Assembly: GCA_012270995.1 (NCBI GenBank)
Contig: JAAXHG010000188.1
Coordinates: 1 to 64,000 of the forward strand
DNA length: 64,000 nt
Direction of reading: 5' to 3'
Origin: Vicinamibacteraceae bacterium
GTDB taxonomy: Bacteria > Acidobacteriota > Thermoanaerobaculia > Multivoradales > Multivoraceae
A program made the translations under genes and the position numbers. The notes under the pieces are model-generated. The model was not told the origin of the DNA. It searched no databases and was given only the letters and a program-made list of their open reading frames with translations. Positions 29,194 to 37,846 of the stretch are shown here, one piece after another (position 1 is the stretch's first letter; each line of letters begins with the position of its first letter).

Positions 29194-29639
29194 CGCGGGT
29201 ACCTCCGGCGCAGGTGCTGCCGTAGCCGGTCGGCGCAGGCTGCATCGTCCATACCTTCGGCATCGCAACGGGCCAGTACGCCCCGCGCTTCCCATCCGGC
29301 GCGGAACGCTCCTCGAATCACGCCGGCTGCCGTCGGCTCCGATGTCTCGGTGTTACGGAGCAGGCCGTCCAATGCGACGTCGTAGGTGCTGCCGCCGCGG
29401 ACAGGTTGGGGCTGTGCTAGCAGGACGGCAGCCGCGGCGACCACAGCGATGGCAGCTAGGGCGGCGATACGGATGTGGCGCCGGCCCACGCCTGGGCACT
29501 CTGAGACTCCGGCGCAGGGCGGGGTTGTTAGCGGGTCGCTGCCAGGTTGCGGGAACCGCCGCTCCGTCCGTGCCGTTGATGCGTCGCAGCCAGCCGGCGG
29601 AAATGGGTGAGGTTCACGCTCCTCAGGGGTAACTTGCAT
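29190..29639 (-). CDS. Small membrane-anchored protein, first gene of a tiny coupled operon
   Basis: 149 residues from ATG 29639, preceded by AAAGGAAG at the right distance; this start is preferred over the longer frame to 29702. Residues 1-52 are a Pro-rich polar N-terminus with two Cys. A membrane helix follows (RIAALAAIAVVAAAAVLLA). The distal module AAGVIRGAFRAGWEARGVLA has two Cys spaced around GMDDAAC. The same layout (polar start, helix, A-G-F-A-E-A-R module, paired Cys) appears in the third gene. Function unknown; a new small family is possible. Confidence 0.55.
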   Translation of the reverse strand: MQVTPEEREPHPFPPAGCDASTARTERRFPQPGSDPLTTPPCAGVSECPGVGRRHIRIAALAAIAVVAAAAVLLAQPQPVRGGSTYDVALDGLLRNTETSEPTAAGVIRGAFRAGWEARGVLARCDAEGMDDAACADRLRQHLRRRYPR

Positions 29640-29874
29640 CCATCTTCCTTTCTGGTCGCTGCTGGGCCCACTTGTTCCATCCAGCAGCGGCAGCCGGGGC
29701 ATGGTATAGGCGGTTCTCTGTAGTTGGGTACCGGTTCTCGACAGGCCTTCGCCGTGCGACTGGCGTTCTCGTGAGTTACAGGCTAAGCCCGACAGTCAGA
29801 GGCCAAGAACGCGATCGTTGCCGCCATCCTACATCCTTGCCGACCGGGCGAGCCGCGGCGGCAGTCGACAGCTA

Positions 29875-30180
29875 GGGCGTGTTCACGCTAACGCGGCGCA
29901 TGGACGATGAGCACGAAGATGACGAAGCCGAGGAAGATCACGTCGAGTTTCTCGAATCGCGAGAAGATGCGGCGAAAGCCCTTCAGGCGACGGAACAGGC
30001 GCTCGACCTCTTTGCGCCGCTTGTACATCTCCTGATCGTACTCCCAGGGGTTGAGGCGGTTGCTCTTCGGCGGCACGATCGGCACGAAGTCCAGTCCAGG
30101 GCCAACTGGCGGGTTTCGTCGTCCTCGTATGCGCGGTCCATCACCGGCGCCAAGTGGCGCTGGGATGGTTCGCGTGCTGG
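29875..30180 (-). mobile_element. IS5-family transposase remnant (C-terminal end)
   Basis: The frame ending at 29888 reads PPKSNRLNPWEYDQEMYKRR, then VERLFRRLKGFRRIFSRFEK. This is the C-terminal part of DDE transposases of the IS5 group, with the catalytic Glu in EVERLF. Upstream the reading continues in another frame (APVMDRAYEDDETRQLALD, with the Asp of the DRAY motif), so one base is missing near 30080. Everything before that is lost. GGGCGTGTTCACGC at 29875-29888 resembles the outer inverted repeat. The other end is missing at about 30180. The element cannot move. Confidence 0.75.
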
Positions 30181-30410
30181 ACAGGTTCCGGGAGGTCGAG
30201 AGTCCCATCCTCGAGGCGGCGCTGCGGTTACCGGAAGAGGCCGGGGTAGGCCGAGGTGATGAGAACTCGACGTTGCAAGCGGAGTTCCTGGCGGTTCCCG
30301 GTCTCTACAGGCTGGAGATCGTCGACGGCGCCGGCCGCCTCTGCGTGTCGCAGGAGATTGGGATCGACGAGGGGCCGGCCGACGTCCAGACGGTCGACGT
30401 GGCGCTAGCT
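30165..30410 (+). pseudogene. Left part of a decayed CarboxypepD_reg-like gene
   Basis: The frame reads VRVLDRFREVESPILEAALR and later FLAVPGLYRLEIVDGAGRLC, VSQEIGIDEGPADVQ and TVDVALA. The G-L-Y-R-L-E-I-V-D pattern resembles the end of a carboxypeptidase-regulatory-like beta-sandwich repeat, as in the giant proteins at 39.5-51.7 kb. It has no start of its own, being joined to the IS5 remnant on the left and cut by the ISNCY element on the right. Assignment is tentative. Confidence 0.4.
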
Positions 30411-30430
30411 AGTGCCTGCCAGAAAACTCG
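30411..30430 (+). repeat. Left terminal inverted repeat of the ISNCY-type element
   Basis: AGTGCCTGCCAGAAAACTCG. It pairs with the right end with four mismatches and defines the left boundary of the element. Confidence 0.7.
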
Positions 30431-30556
30431 GGAGTCGTTGATTTCACGGGGGTTTGGGTCGGTTTCGGTCGGTTGAAGATGTCTCCGATGCCGTAGGATC
30501 CAGTCCTGAGTCGGGCGTTTTGGGCTGATTCGTGAGGATCTTCGGAGGTCGCGGCG

Positions 30557-31974
30557 ATGCGGGAGGTTCAAAGTCGGCAGTTCAGGCTGGGCGAGGCGCC
30601 GATCGGCGAGATCTGGATCGATCCGAAGTCTCGTGACGACACGCCGGCGCTGTTTCGCGGTCTTCAGCACATCTACTGCGACGAGGCGTTGCGGACACGG
30701 TTGTTCGAGTTGCTGGACGAGCATGTGCTGCCGGGTACGGACCGGAGAGTCGGTCGTCCGGGCATGGAGTTGTGGCGGATTCTGGTGTTGGGAGTGGTGA
30801 AACAGGGTCTCGGCTGCGACTTCGGCCGTCTTCACGACCTCGCCAACCATCACGCGACGTTGCGGGCGTTTCTGGGGCACGGCGAGTTCGGTGAGGAGAG
30901 CTACTACGAGTACCAGACGGTGGTTGACAACGTGAGTCTGTTGACGCCGGAGTTGTTGTCGGCGGTGGGCGGATTGGTGGTGGAAAGCGGCCATGCGGTC
31001 GCGCGAAAAAAGCCTGGCGCGCCGTTGCGCGGTCGGTGTGACTCGTTCGTGGTCGAGACGGACGTGCATTACCCCACGGACGTGAATCTGCTTTGGGACG
31101 CGATGCGCTGCCTGCTGCGGGAGAGCGGTCGGTCGGCTCGGCGTCACGGTATCTCTGGCTGGCGCCAGTGGCGACATCAGCTTCGGTTGGTGCGCCGACT
31201 GTTCCACAGGTGCGCGGGACTCGGCGGGCGAAGAGGTTTCCGGTCCGGGTGGAGGCGTACCTCGACCGGTGCGGCGCGCTGACGGAGCGCGCGGCGTGCA
31301 CGGCGGAGGCTCTTCGCGCTGCGGGCGACGGCATGGCCGCGGAGGCGATTGAGGGCTTGATCGTTCACGCGCGGCGTCAGATGGACCAGGTGAAGCGCCG
31401 TCTGCTTCTGGGCGAGACGATTCCTCACGAGGAGAAGGTGTTTTCGATCTTCGAGCCGCACACGCGCTGGGTGTCGAAAGGCAAGGCTGGCACGCCGGTG
31501 GAGCTCGGCGTTCCGGTGGCGCTGATCGAGGATCAGCACGGTTTCGTTCTTCACCACGAGGTCCTGTGGACAGGCGGCGACGCCGATGCGGTCGTGCCCC
31601 TGGTCGCGGCGGCGCAGAAGCGGTTCCCCGCGCTTCGGGCGTGCAGTTTCGACCGCAACTTCCACAGCCCGGAGAACCGCGTCCGGCTCGACGAGCTTCT
31701 CGACCTCAACGCACTGCCGAAGAAGGGCTATCTCTCGGTTGCCGATCGGGAGCGGGAAACCGACGAGGCCTTCGTCTCCGCCCGCCGTGCCCATCCCGCG
31801 GTCGAGTCCGCCATCAACGCTCTGGAGCATCGCGGCCTCGACCGCGTCAGAAGCCGCGGCGCCGAAGGCTTCGAGCGCACCGTCGCGCTCTCGGTGCTCG
31901 CGGGCAACCTGCACCGGCTGGGCCGGCTCCTGCACGCGCTCGAACGAAAACGCAGACGACCGCGCGCAGCCTGA
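30557..31974 (+). pseudogene. ISNCY-family transposase, frameshifted
   Basis: The ATG at 30557 follows GGAGG. The first frame holds the N-terminal part with GRPGMELWRILVLGVVKQGL and FVVETDVHYPTDVNLLWDA, whose Asp is probably the first DDE residue. At about 31225 the reading moves to another frame, which continues RAKRFPVRVEAYLDRC. It carries KVFSIFEPHTRWVSKGKAG, RACSFDRNFHSPEN (second Asp) and HPAVESAINALEHRGLDR (Glu). Together about 470 residues, the normal size for this family. No slippery heptamer is visible at the shift, so it is more likely a lesion or sequence error than programmed frameshifting. Confidence 0.75.
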
Positions 31975-32165
31975 CCGCCGCCGCAGCCTCCGTCGAAGAC
32001 CACCCGCTCGATACGGAGGCGCCGCCGTGCCCGAACGGTCGCCCATCGCCGGCTATCTCCGCCGAAAACACGCAACAAGCGCCGCCGACGCCCGATCACA
32101 GGCGCCTGCGCCCCGCAACTGCCCCTCGGAACAGCCTCCGATTCGCCAAGAAACACCACCGAAAC

Positions 32166-32185
32166 GGGGTTCTCTGGCGGGCACT
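32166..32185 (-). repeat. Right terminal inverted repeat of the ISNCY-type element
   Basis: GGGGTTCTCTGGCGGGCACT reads as the imperfect reverse complement of the left end. It is followed at once by AGCT, the probable target duplication. Confidence 0.7.
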
Positions 32186-32189
32186 AGCT

Positions 32190-32422
32190 AGCAACCCGGT
32201 CGATCCGCAGTGTTCCGGCGCTGGACGGGCGCCCGGTGGCCGGGGGCACCGCCTCCTTCGGCAGCGTCTTCGAGCCATCCCGGAGTTCCTTCAAGATCCA
32301 GCTCGCTTCGCAGCGCCGCGGCGGCGCCCAACAGAGCCGGATGTTGGGGGGTAGGAAGCCCGCCGGTGCGCGCCACGGTTGGCGCGGACGGCTCGTTTGA
32401 GGTCGACGGCGTCGCGAGGTGA
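32190..32422 (+). pseudogene. Right part of the decayed gene split by the insertion element
   Basis: One frame reads VPALDGRPVAGGTASFGSVF and another reads VRATVGADGSFEVDGVAR. Both are typical of carboxypeptidase-regulatory-like repeats (LDGRPVAG at the start of a domain and GADGSFEVDGV in the middle). They lie in different frames, so this gene had decayed independently of the insertion. Neither piece has a start. Confidence 0.4.
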
Positions 32423-32473
32423 CGCCGCTACGGATCGGGGCGCTGACGCGTGGAGTCGCGGGCGTCGTTTGGG

Positions 32474-33286
32474 CTACTGAGCGCCGGCGAGCAGGACTTT
32501 CAGCGCCTGCGCGGGCTGGGCGAAGTCGGTCGCCCCACCGAATCGGCCCACTTCGCGGCCGCCGCGGTAGACGATTGCCGTCGGCAGACCCGTTACTTCG
32601 TTGCCCTTCACTTCGGAGTCCTCCCAGCCGGCCGGGGGTGAGGCGAGTCCGTAGTACTCGAACGTGAGATTGGAGCCTTCCAGACCGGCCTCGACCTCGA
32701 GCAGGTTGGGGAGCACCTGCTTGCAGACACCGCACCAGGAGCCGAAGAAGACGCGCACGCGGGCCGGTTCGGCCTGGCGGAGGGCGGCCATTGCCGCGGT
32801 GTTCGGCTCGAAGGCGTCCATGCCGGCGCGGTAGCCGGGGGAGTGTTCCAGCAGCTCGCCGAGGGTGCGGTCACCGACCAGGGGTGGCCGGGGAAGGACC
32901 CGAACATCCCGGCCCTCCAGCGGTAGCGAGATCGTGGTCTGATCGGCCCTGGCCTCGCCGATGTACGACTTGGACGGCTCGGCTACGACGTCGTAGCCGG
33001 CGCCGGAGGGCAGCAGGTCAGCAGCCGGGAGGCGGTCGACGACCATCGTTCGCGCCCAAAGCAGGAGCGGTTCGCCCACGGCTTCGCTCAGGATCAGCAT
33101 CGCGGCGGCGCGCTGCGAGAGGTACAGCCTCGCACCGGAATCGGCTTGGCCGTCGATCTCCAGGATGTAGTCGTCGATGGGCGCGAAGGCGCTCAGCACC
33201 GGATGCGGCGTGGATTGGGCGGTTGCCGGAGCGGTCAGCAGCGCCGCAAGAACACACAGGGTGGCAGCGATCCGGCGGCTCGTCAC
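32474..33286 (-). CDS. Exported thioredoxin-fold protein with CGVC motif
   Basis: 270 residues from GTG 33286, chosen because it gives a signal peptide (RRIAATLCVLAALLTAPATA). A much longer frame continues upstream on this strand, but it is only an alternative frame of the oxidoreductase gene. The C-terminal 100 residues form a thioredoxin-like domain with FFGSWCGVCK (Cys 185 and 188) and the cis-Pro region GLPTAIVY. The N-terminal 150 residues are unassigned. The protein probably acts in the periplasm as a disulfide oxidoreductase or as a thiol sensor. It is 113 bases downstream of the large oxidoreductase and may share its transcript. Confidence 0.75.
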   Translation of the reverse strand: MTSRRIAATLCVLAALLTAPATAQSTPHPVLSAFAPIDDYILEIDGQADSGARLYLSQRAAAMLILSEAVGEPLLLWARTMVVDRLPAADLLPSGAGYDVVAEPSKSYIGEARADQTTISLPLEGRDVRVLPRPPLVGDRTLGELLEHSPGYRAGMDAFEPNTAAMAALRQAEPARVRVFFGSWCGVCKQVLPNLLEVEAGLEGSNLTFEYYGLASPPAGWEDSEVKGNEVTGLPTAIVYRGGREVGRFGGATDFAQPAQALKVLLAGAQ

Positions 33287-33399
33287 GTCGCGGGATGCTA
33301 ACAGCCGGGCGCGTCGGCGGGGAAGGAAGCGACCGGACCGGTCGTTTGCGGAACGGTGGGAAGTGACGGAGCGTCCCGTCGCAACGACCTCGTGGCGGC

Positions 33400-36300
33400 T
33401 CAGGCCACCCGCGAGCCGAGGGACTGCTCGTCGAGTTCGTCCAGGATCTGCTTCGCCCGCGTCTTCGCGGTGGCGATCGTGCGCTCCTTGACGCCTTCGT
33501 AGCCCCGGATCGAATCGGGCAGTTTCGCCGCCTCGACGACCAGCGGCGCGGATTCCGCGTCGAGCCGGTCGATCGCGCGGTACAGGAGCTCGCGGTACCA
33601 GTCGAACAGGGCGCGCTCCAGCCGGCGGTGGCGGGTGGCGCCGAAGATGTCGAGCATGGTGCCGCGGACCCGGCGCGCCGCATGGAGCAGCCGGAACATG
33701 GGCCGGGACCAGGCGCCGAACCTGATCTTCCGCTTCCAGCCCATCCGCCGCAGGGTCGGCGGATGGAGCAGGATGTGGCGGTCGATCGAGCCGTCGTAGT
33801 CGCTGGCGATCTGATCCCAGATCGGGTCCTGCAGCCACAGCCGGGCGACCTCGTACTCGTCCTTGACCGCGAGCAGCTTGAAGCCGTAGCGGGCCGCTTC
33901 CTCGCGCACCGTGAAATGACCGGGCAGTCTCGCTTCCTCGGCCTGGCCGATCTCGGCGACGAAGCCTAGGTAGCGCTCGGCGATCCCAGTGCCCTGGTAA
34001 AGCAGCAGGTCGGCGACGCGCCCCGGTAGCAGACGGTCGAGCGCGCCTCCCCGCGGGGCGTTTGCCAGGAGGCGATCGAGTTCCGGTCCGGACTTCGGCG
34101 CCCAGCGTTCGAGGCGTTCGCGGGCGGCGTCGACGGCCGCGGCCGCGGTCGGCGCCTCGGGATTGGCGAGCCCGGCGGCGCGCCGGAACCGCTCCGGGTC
34201 CGCGACGGACAGCCGGCCGTAGCGGAACGCCTGGATGTTGTCCTCGACCGCCACGCCGTTCACCCGCAGCGCCTGCTCGATGAAGGGCGCCTGCAGCGGC
34301 AGCAGGCCCTGCTGGTAGGCGGCGCCGACCAGGAAGATGTTGCCCGTGACGCTGTTGCCGAGCAGGCGCTCGGTGGCCGCCTCGGCATCGCCGAAGTAGC
34401 TCCGGTCGGCGTCGGTGAACAGGGCGAGGCGCTTGCGCAGCTCGTCGAGCGGGGGCATCCGCGCGGCGCTGTCCGTGATCACCGCCGCGGGGCTGATGCC
34501 GGCCGTGTTGGCGACCACCGCGGTGGTCTCCTTCGAGAACCGCTTCAGATTGTCGGGCGCGATCGTCGCGAGCAGGTCGAAGGAGAGCGCGAGATCGGCC
34601 TCGCCGTTGCCCAGCTTGTTGGCGCGGTCGATCGGCTCGCGGCTGAGCAGCAGGTTCGAGACCACCGCGCCGCCCTTCTGCGCGAGACCGGTCTGATCGA
34701 GGTGGATCGCGTAGCGACCCTCGAGCAGTGCCGCCGTGACCAGGATCGCGTCCACCGTGACCACGCCGGTGCCGCCGATTCCGACGAGCAGCGCCCGGAA
34801 CGTGGCGTCGTCCGGCAACTGGCGGCTCGGCTCCGGCACTTCGTCTTCGCCGAGCGGCGCGGCCGCCGCGCGACGGACGGGCTTGGTGCCCTCGCCCAGG
34901 TCGACGGTCATGAAGGCGGGGCAGTCGCCCTCGATGCACGAGTAGTCCAGGTTGCAGGACGACTGGTGGATCTGGGTCTTGCGGCCGTACTCGGTCTCGA
35001 GCGGGGCGACGGACAGGCAGTTCGACTTCGCCGCGCAGTCGCCGCAGCCCTCGCAGACGGCGGGATTGATGTAGACGCGCTGGCTGGGCGTTTCCTGGAT
35101 GCCGCGCTTGCGCTCGCGCCGCTTCTCGGCCGCGCACTGCTGGTCGTAGACGACGGCGGTCGGTCCCTTGATCGCCCGCAGCTCCTTGAGCACCTGGTCG
35201 TAGTCGCGGCGGTGCCGGATCTCGACCCCGTTGTCGTCCCGATGGGGGAAACGTTCGAGGTCCTCGGTCACCAGGACGACCCGCTTCATGCCCTGGAGCT
35301 GAAGCTGCTTCGCGACGCCCATCGAACTGAGCAGTCCGACCGCGTCCTGGCCGCCGGTCATCGCAACCGCCGAGTTGTAGAGGATGCGGAAGGTCATGTG
35401 GAGGTCGGCGGCGATGCAGGCCTCGATCGCCTTGCTGGCGGAGTGCGCGTAGGTCCCGTCGCCGACGTTCTGGAACACATGCTCCTGTTCGGTGAACGGC
35501 GCGAGGCCGATCCAGCAGGCGCCCTCGCCGCCCATCTGCGGCAGCCAACTGACGCCGCGGTCCATCCACATCGCCATCGCGTGGCAGCCGATGCCGCCGC
35601 CCGCGATGTCCGACCCCTCGGGAAGCTGGGTCGACGTGTTGTGGGGGCAGCCGCTGCAGAAGTAGGGAGTGCGCGGCAGCGCGGCCGGCAGGTTCGCGGC
35701 CAGCTCGGCGGACTCCGCGCCCGCCCGCAGAGCCGCCAGGTTCTCGGCCGGAACGGCGCCGGGGAGCCTCTGTTCGAGATAGGCGCCGAGGATCCGGGCC
35801 ATGTCGTGGCCTTCGAGCTCCCCGTGCATCGGGAAGAGCGTCTCGCCTCGGGGCGTCTCCTTGCCGGCGACCAGCGGGCGGTTGGGCAGGTTGTAGAGAA
35901 CCTGCCGGATCTGGGTCTCGATGAAGCCGCGCTTGTCCTCGACGACGACGATCTCCTCGAGACCCTCCGCGAACTCGCGCAGGCGCCGCGGTTCGATCGG
36001 CGCGATGCAGCCGAGCTTGAGCACGCGGATGCCGAAGCGGTCGAGCGCGGCCTCGTCCAGTCCGAGCAGTCCGAGCGCCAGGCGCAGATCGCGGTAGGGC
36101 TTTCCGGCCGCGACGAGCCCGAGCCGATCGCCGGGGCTCGCGCAGCGGATGCTGTCGAGGCCGTTGGCGTGGACGTACGCCAGAGCGGCCGCCGTGCGCT
36201 CGGAGAAGATCTGCCGCTCGAGTTCGATCGAGTAGGGCGGCAGCAGCCGCATGTCGAGCTGCTTCTCGAACCGGCGGCCGCCGATGTCGAGTTCGGGCAG

Positions 36301-36957
36301 GATCGGCGGTGGCGTTCGAGGCAGGTCGATCACCGCGCCGCCGTCAGCGACGTTCGTCACGATCTTCAGAGCCGTCCACAGGCCGGCGTACCGGGACAGC
36401 GCGATCCCGTGCAGGCCGAACTCCAGCACCTCCGCCGGATCGCCCGGGTAGAGCACCGGGATGGAGAGGTCGAAGAGGCTGATCGTGCTGTCGCCCGGGA
36501 TCGTCGAGCTCTTGCAGGCGGTGTCGTCGCCTGCCAGCACCAGGGCGCCGCCGTGTTTGCCGGTGCCGATGAAGTTGCCGTGGCGGAACGCGTCGCCTGT
36601 GCGGTCGACCCCCGGGGTCTTGCCGTACCAGATGCCGACCACGCCGTCGAAGCGCTCGTGGGGGAAACGTTCCAGGAGCTGGGCGCCGTAAATCGCGGTC
36701 GCCGCCGTCTCCTCGTTGATGGCCGGCTGGCAGACCACGTCGTGTTCCGCCAGCAGCCTATGCGCTCGCTGAAGCTGCTTGTCGTATTCGCCCAGCGGCG
36801 ATCCGGGATAGCCGCTGATGAAGGCGCCAACGCGCAGACCGGCTTCCCGGTCGCGACGGTGCTGGTCCATCGGTAGCCGGACGAGAGCCTGGATACCGGT
36901 GATTGCGACGCGGCCTTCAGAGAGCGTGTACTTGTCGTCCAATGAGAAGGCCGTCAT
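33400..36957 (-). CDS. Indolepyruvate ferredoxin oxidoreductase, single-chain alpha/beta-gamma fusion
   Basis: 1185 residues, normal for the single-chain family. The N-terminal part (about 1-420) has the 2-oxoacid oxidoreductase alpha fold with ITGIQALVRLPMDQHRRD and FISGYPGSPLGEYD. A thiamine diphosphate-binding region follows (CSGCPHNTST, GIGCHAMAMWMDRG, GDGTYAHSASKAI). A Cys-rich block (CEGCGDCAAKSNC) precedes the C-terminal gamma domain starting near VGIGGTGVVTVDAILVTAA. The enzyme decarboxylates aryl or branched 2-oxoacids to acyl-CoA, reducing ferredoxin, in amino-acid breakdown. It starts beside a repeated hairpin element (36961-37075). Confidence 0.88.
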   Translation of the reverse strand: MTAFSLDDKYTLSEGRVAITGIQALVRLPMDQHRRDREAGLRVGAFISGYPGSPLGEYDKQLQRAHRLLAEHDVVCQPAINEETAATAIYGAQLLERFPHERFDGVVGIWYGKTPGVDRTGDAFRHGNFIGTGKHGGALVLAGDDTACKSSTIPGDSTISLFDLSIPVLYPGDPAEVLEFGLHGIALSRYAGLWTALKIVTNVADGGAVIDLPRTPPPILPELDIGGRRFEKQLDMRLLPPYSIELERQIFSERTAAALAYVHANGLDSIRCASPGDRLGLVAAGKPYRDLRLALGLLGLDEAALDRFGIRVLKLGCIAPIEPRRLREFAEGLEEIVVVEDKRGFIETQIRQVLYNLPNRPLVAGKETPRGETLFPMHGELEGHDMARILGAYLEQRLPGAVPAENLAALRAGAESAELAANLPAALPRTPYFCSGCPHNTSTQLPEGSDIAGGGIGCHAMAMWMDRGVSWLPQMGGEGACWIGLAPFTEQEHVFQNVGDGTYAHSASKAIEACIAADLHMTFRILYNSAVAMTGGQDAVGLLSSMGVAKQLQLQGMKRVVLVTEDLERFPHRDDNGVEIRHRRDYDQVLKELRAIKGPTAVVYDQQCAAEKRRERKRGIQETPSQRVYINPAVCEGCGDCAAKSNCLSVAPLETEYGRKTQIHQSSCNLDYSCIEGDCPAFMTVDLGEGTKPVRRAAAAPLGEDEVPEPSRQLPDDATFRALLVGIGGTGVVTVDAILVTAALLEGRYAIHLDQTGLAQKGGAVVSNLLLSREPIDRANKLGNGEADLALSFDLLATIAPDNLKRFSKETTAVVANTAGISPAAVITDSAARMPPLDELRKRLALFTDADRSYFGDAEAATERLLGNSVTGNIFLVGAAYQQGLLPLQAPFIEQALRVNGVAVEDNIQAFRYGRLSVADPERFRRAAGLANPEAPTAAAAVDAARERLERWAPKSGPELDRLLANAPRGGALDRLLPGRVADLLLYQGTGIAERYLGFVAEIGQAEEARLPGHFTVREEAARYGFKLLAVKDEYEVARLWLQDPIWDQIASDYDGSIDRHILLHPPTLRRMGWKRKIRFGAWSRPMFRLLHAARRVRGTMLDIFGATRHRRLERALFDWYRELLYRAIDRLDAESAPLVVEAAKLPDSIRGYEGVKERTIATAKTRAKQILDELDEQSLGSRVA

Positions 36958-36960
36958 TAC

Positions 36961-37075
36961 CCCTAGTCTAGGAGCTTGCGCCGCAGAACGCTACGTGTGA
37001 GTTCCTCGGCGCAAGCTCCTGTGCGAGGACGGGATGGACCGAAACACTGAGCTTGCGAGGGGTTTCGGGGCGCTA
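36961..37075 (+). repeat. Two-hairpin intergenic repeat, copy A
   Basis: Contains a perfect 14-bp stem (36970-36983 with 37007-37020, AGGAGCTTGCGCCG) and a second stem CCGAAAC/GTTTCGG (37039-37045 with 37062-37068). An inverted copy lies at 59859-59966, with shared core GCTACGTGTGAG and GAGGACGGGATGG. It fills the gap upstream of the oxidoreductase start and after the enoyl-CoA hydratase stop. The build resembles REP/BIME-type palindromic repeats or repeated terminators. Confidence 0.7.
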
Positions 37076-37140
37076 TCGCGCCGGCGTGGGAGCTGTCCGG
37101 CGTGGGGTGGCCGTGTCGTGCCGGAGTGGCCCGGGGACGC

Positions 37141-37845
37141 TCAGCCGCCGTGGACCGACTCGAACCACTCCCGGCCGGACGCAGCGGGCCGGCCGCGGAC
37201 GATGGTCTGCTTGATCGCGCGGATGCCATGCGCGGGATAACCGGCAATGGTCTGAGAAAGTTCCCGCGACCGGTCGAGTACGGCGTCGTCGTCGACGACC
37301 TCGGCGGCGACGCCCATCCGTACGAGTTCGGGGCCTGTGTAGCGCCGGCCGACGATCGCCAGCCGCGCCGCCACGCCCTCCGGATGGCGCAGGCGCAGCC
37401 AGGCCATGTTCATCGGCGCCGCCATGCCCATCTGGATCTCGCCGACGTGCAGGAAGGCCTGTTCCCCGGCGACCAGAAGGTCGGCCGCCAGCGCCAGCGC
37501 CGAGCCTGCGTTGATCGCGAACCGTTCGAGCGCCGCGACGATCGGCTTCGGGCAGTCGTAGAGTGCCGCGTGGACGTCGAGCCAGAGTCCGCTGAAGGCC
37601 GGCATCCAGTCCGGCGGCGGGTCGGCGCGGAACTCCCCGAGGTCGAGGCCGGAGCAGAACGCGCCGCCGGCGCCGCGCAGGAGCAGGACGGCCACCTCGT
37701 CGTCCTCGGTCGCCGCGACGATCTCCTCGTGAAGGCGCTTTGCCAGCGGCCCCGTCACGGCGTTCCTGCGGGCGGGCCGGTTCAGGACGATCTCGGCGAC
37801 ACCGCCCTCGCGCGTCGAGAAGACCGGATCGTCGGACGGGTTCAC
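37141..37845 (-). CDS. Enoyl-CoA hydratase/isomerase family protein
   Basis: 234 residues from GTG 37845, just after the stop of the SDR gene. Crotonase landmarks: EIVLNRPARRNAV, the oxyanion segment GAGGAFCSGLDLGEF, and the second oxyanion region ALERFAINAGSALALAADLLVA. The usual catalytic Glu in the N-terminal half of the second region is replaced (FAINAGSALAL), so hydratase activity is doubtful and isomerase or another crotonase reaction is possible. Cytoplasmic. Co-transcribed with the SDR gene; together they could act in side-chain oxidation of an acyl-CoA. Confidence 0.82.
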   Translation of the reverse strand: MNPSDDPVFSTREGGVAEIVLNRPARRNAVTGPLAKRLHEEIVAATEDDEVAVLLLRGAGGAFCSGLDLGEFRADPPPDWMPAFSGLWLDVHAALYDCPKPIVAALERFAINAGSALALAADLLVAGEQAFLHVGEIQMGMAAPMNMAWLRLRHPEGVAARLAIVGRRYTGPELVRMGVAAEVVDDDAVLDRSRELSQTIAGYPAHGIRAIKQTIVRGRPAASGREWFESVHGG

Positions 37846-37846
37846 G

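Larger units (their letters stand above)
30411..32185 (+). mobile_element. ISNCY-type insertion sequence, 1775 bp
   Basis: The left end AGTGCCTGCCAGAAAACTCG and the reverse complement of the right end AGTGCCCGCCAGAGAACCCC match at 16 of 20 positions, so these are imperfect terminal inverted repeats. AGCT flanks the element directly on both sides (30407-30410 and 32186-32189). Because the site GCTAGCTA is palindromic, a 6-bp duplication (TAGCTA) is equally compatible. Inside is a single transposase gene with a frameshift. The element interrupts a decayed gene whose pieces continue on both sides. The family call rests on the transposase sequence. Confidence 0.75.

Noticed and set aside
32474..35569. 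A 1031-codon open frame on the minus strand
   Set aside because: Only its last 270 codons (from GTG 33286) look like protein, the thioredoxin-like gene. The rest is an alternative frame of the oxidoreductase gene kept open by high GC content.
34702..36876. A 724-codon open frame antisense to the oxidoreductase gene
   Set aside because: Composition is dominated by Arg, Val and Asp strings typical of shadow frames, and the opposite strand encodes a clear enzyme family.
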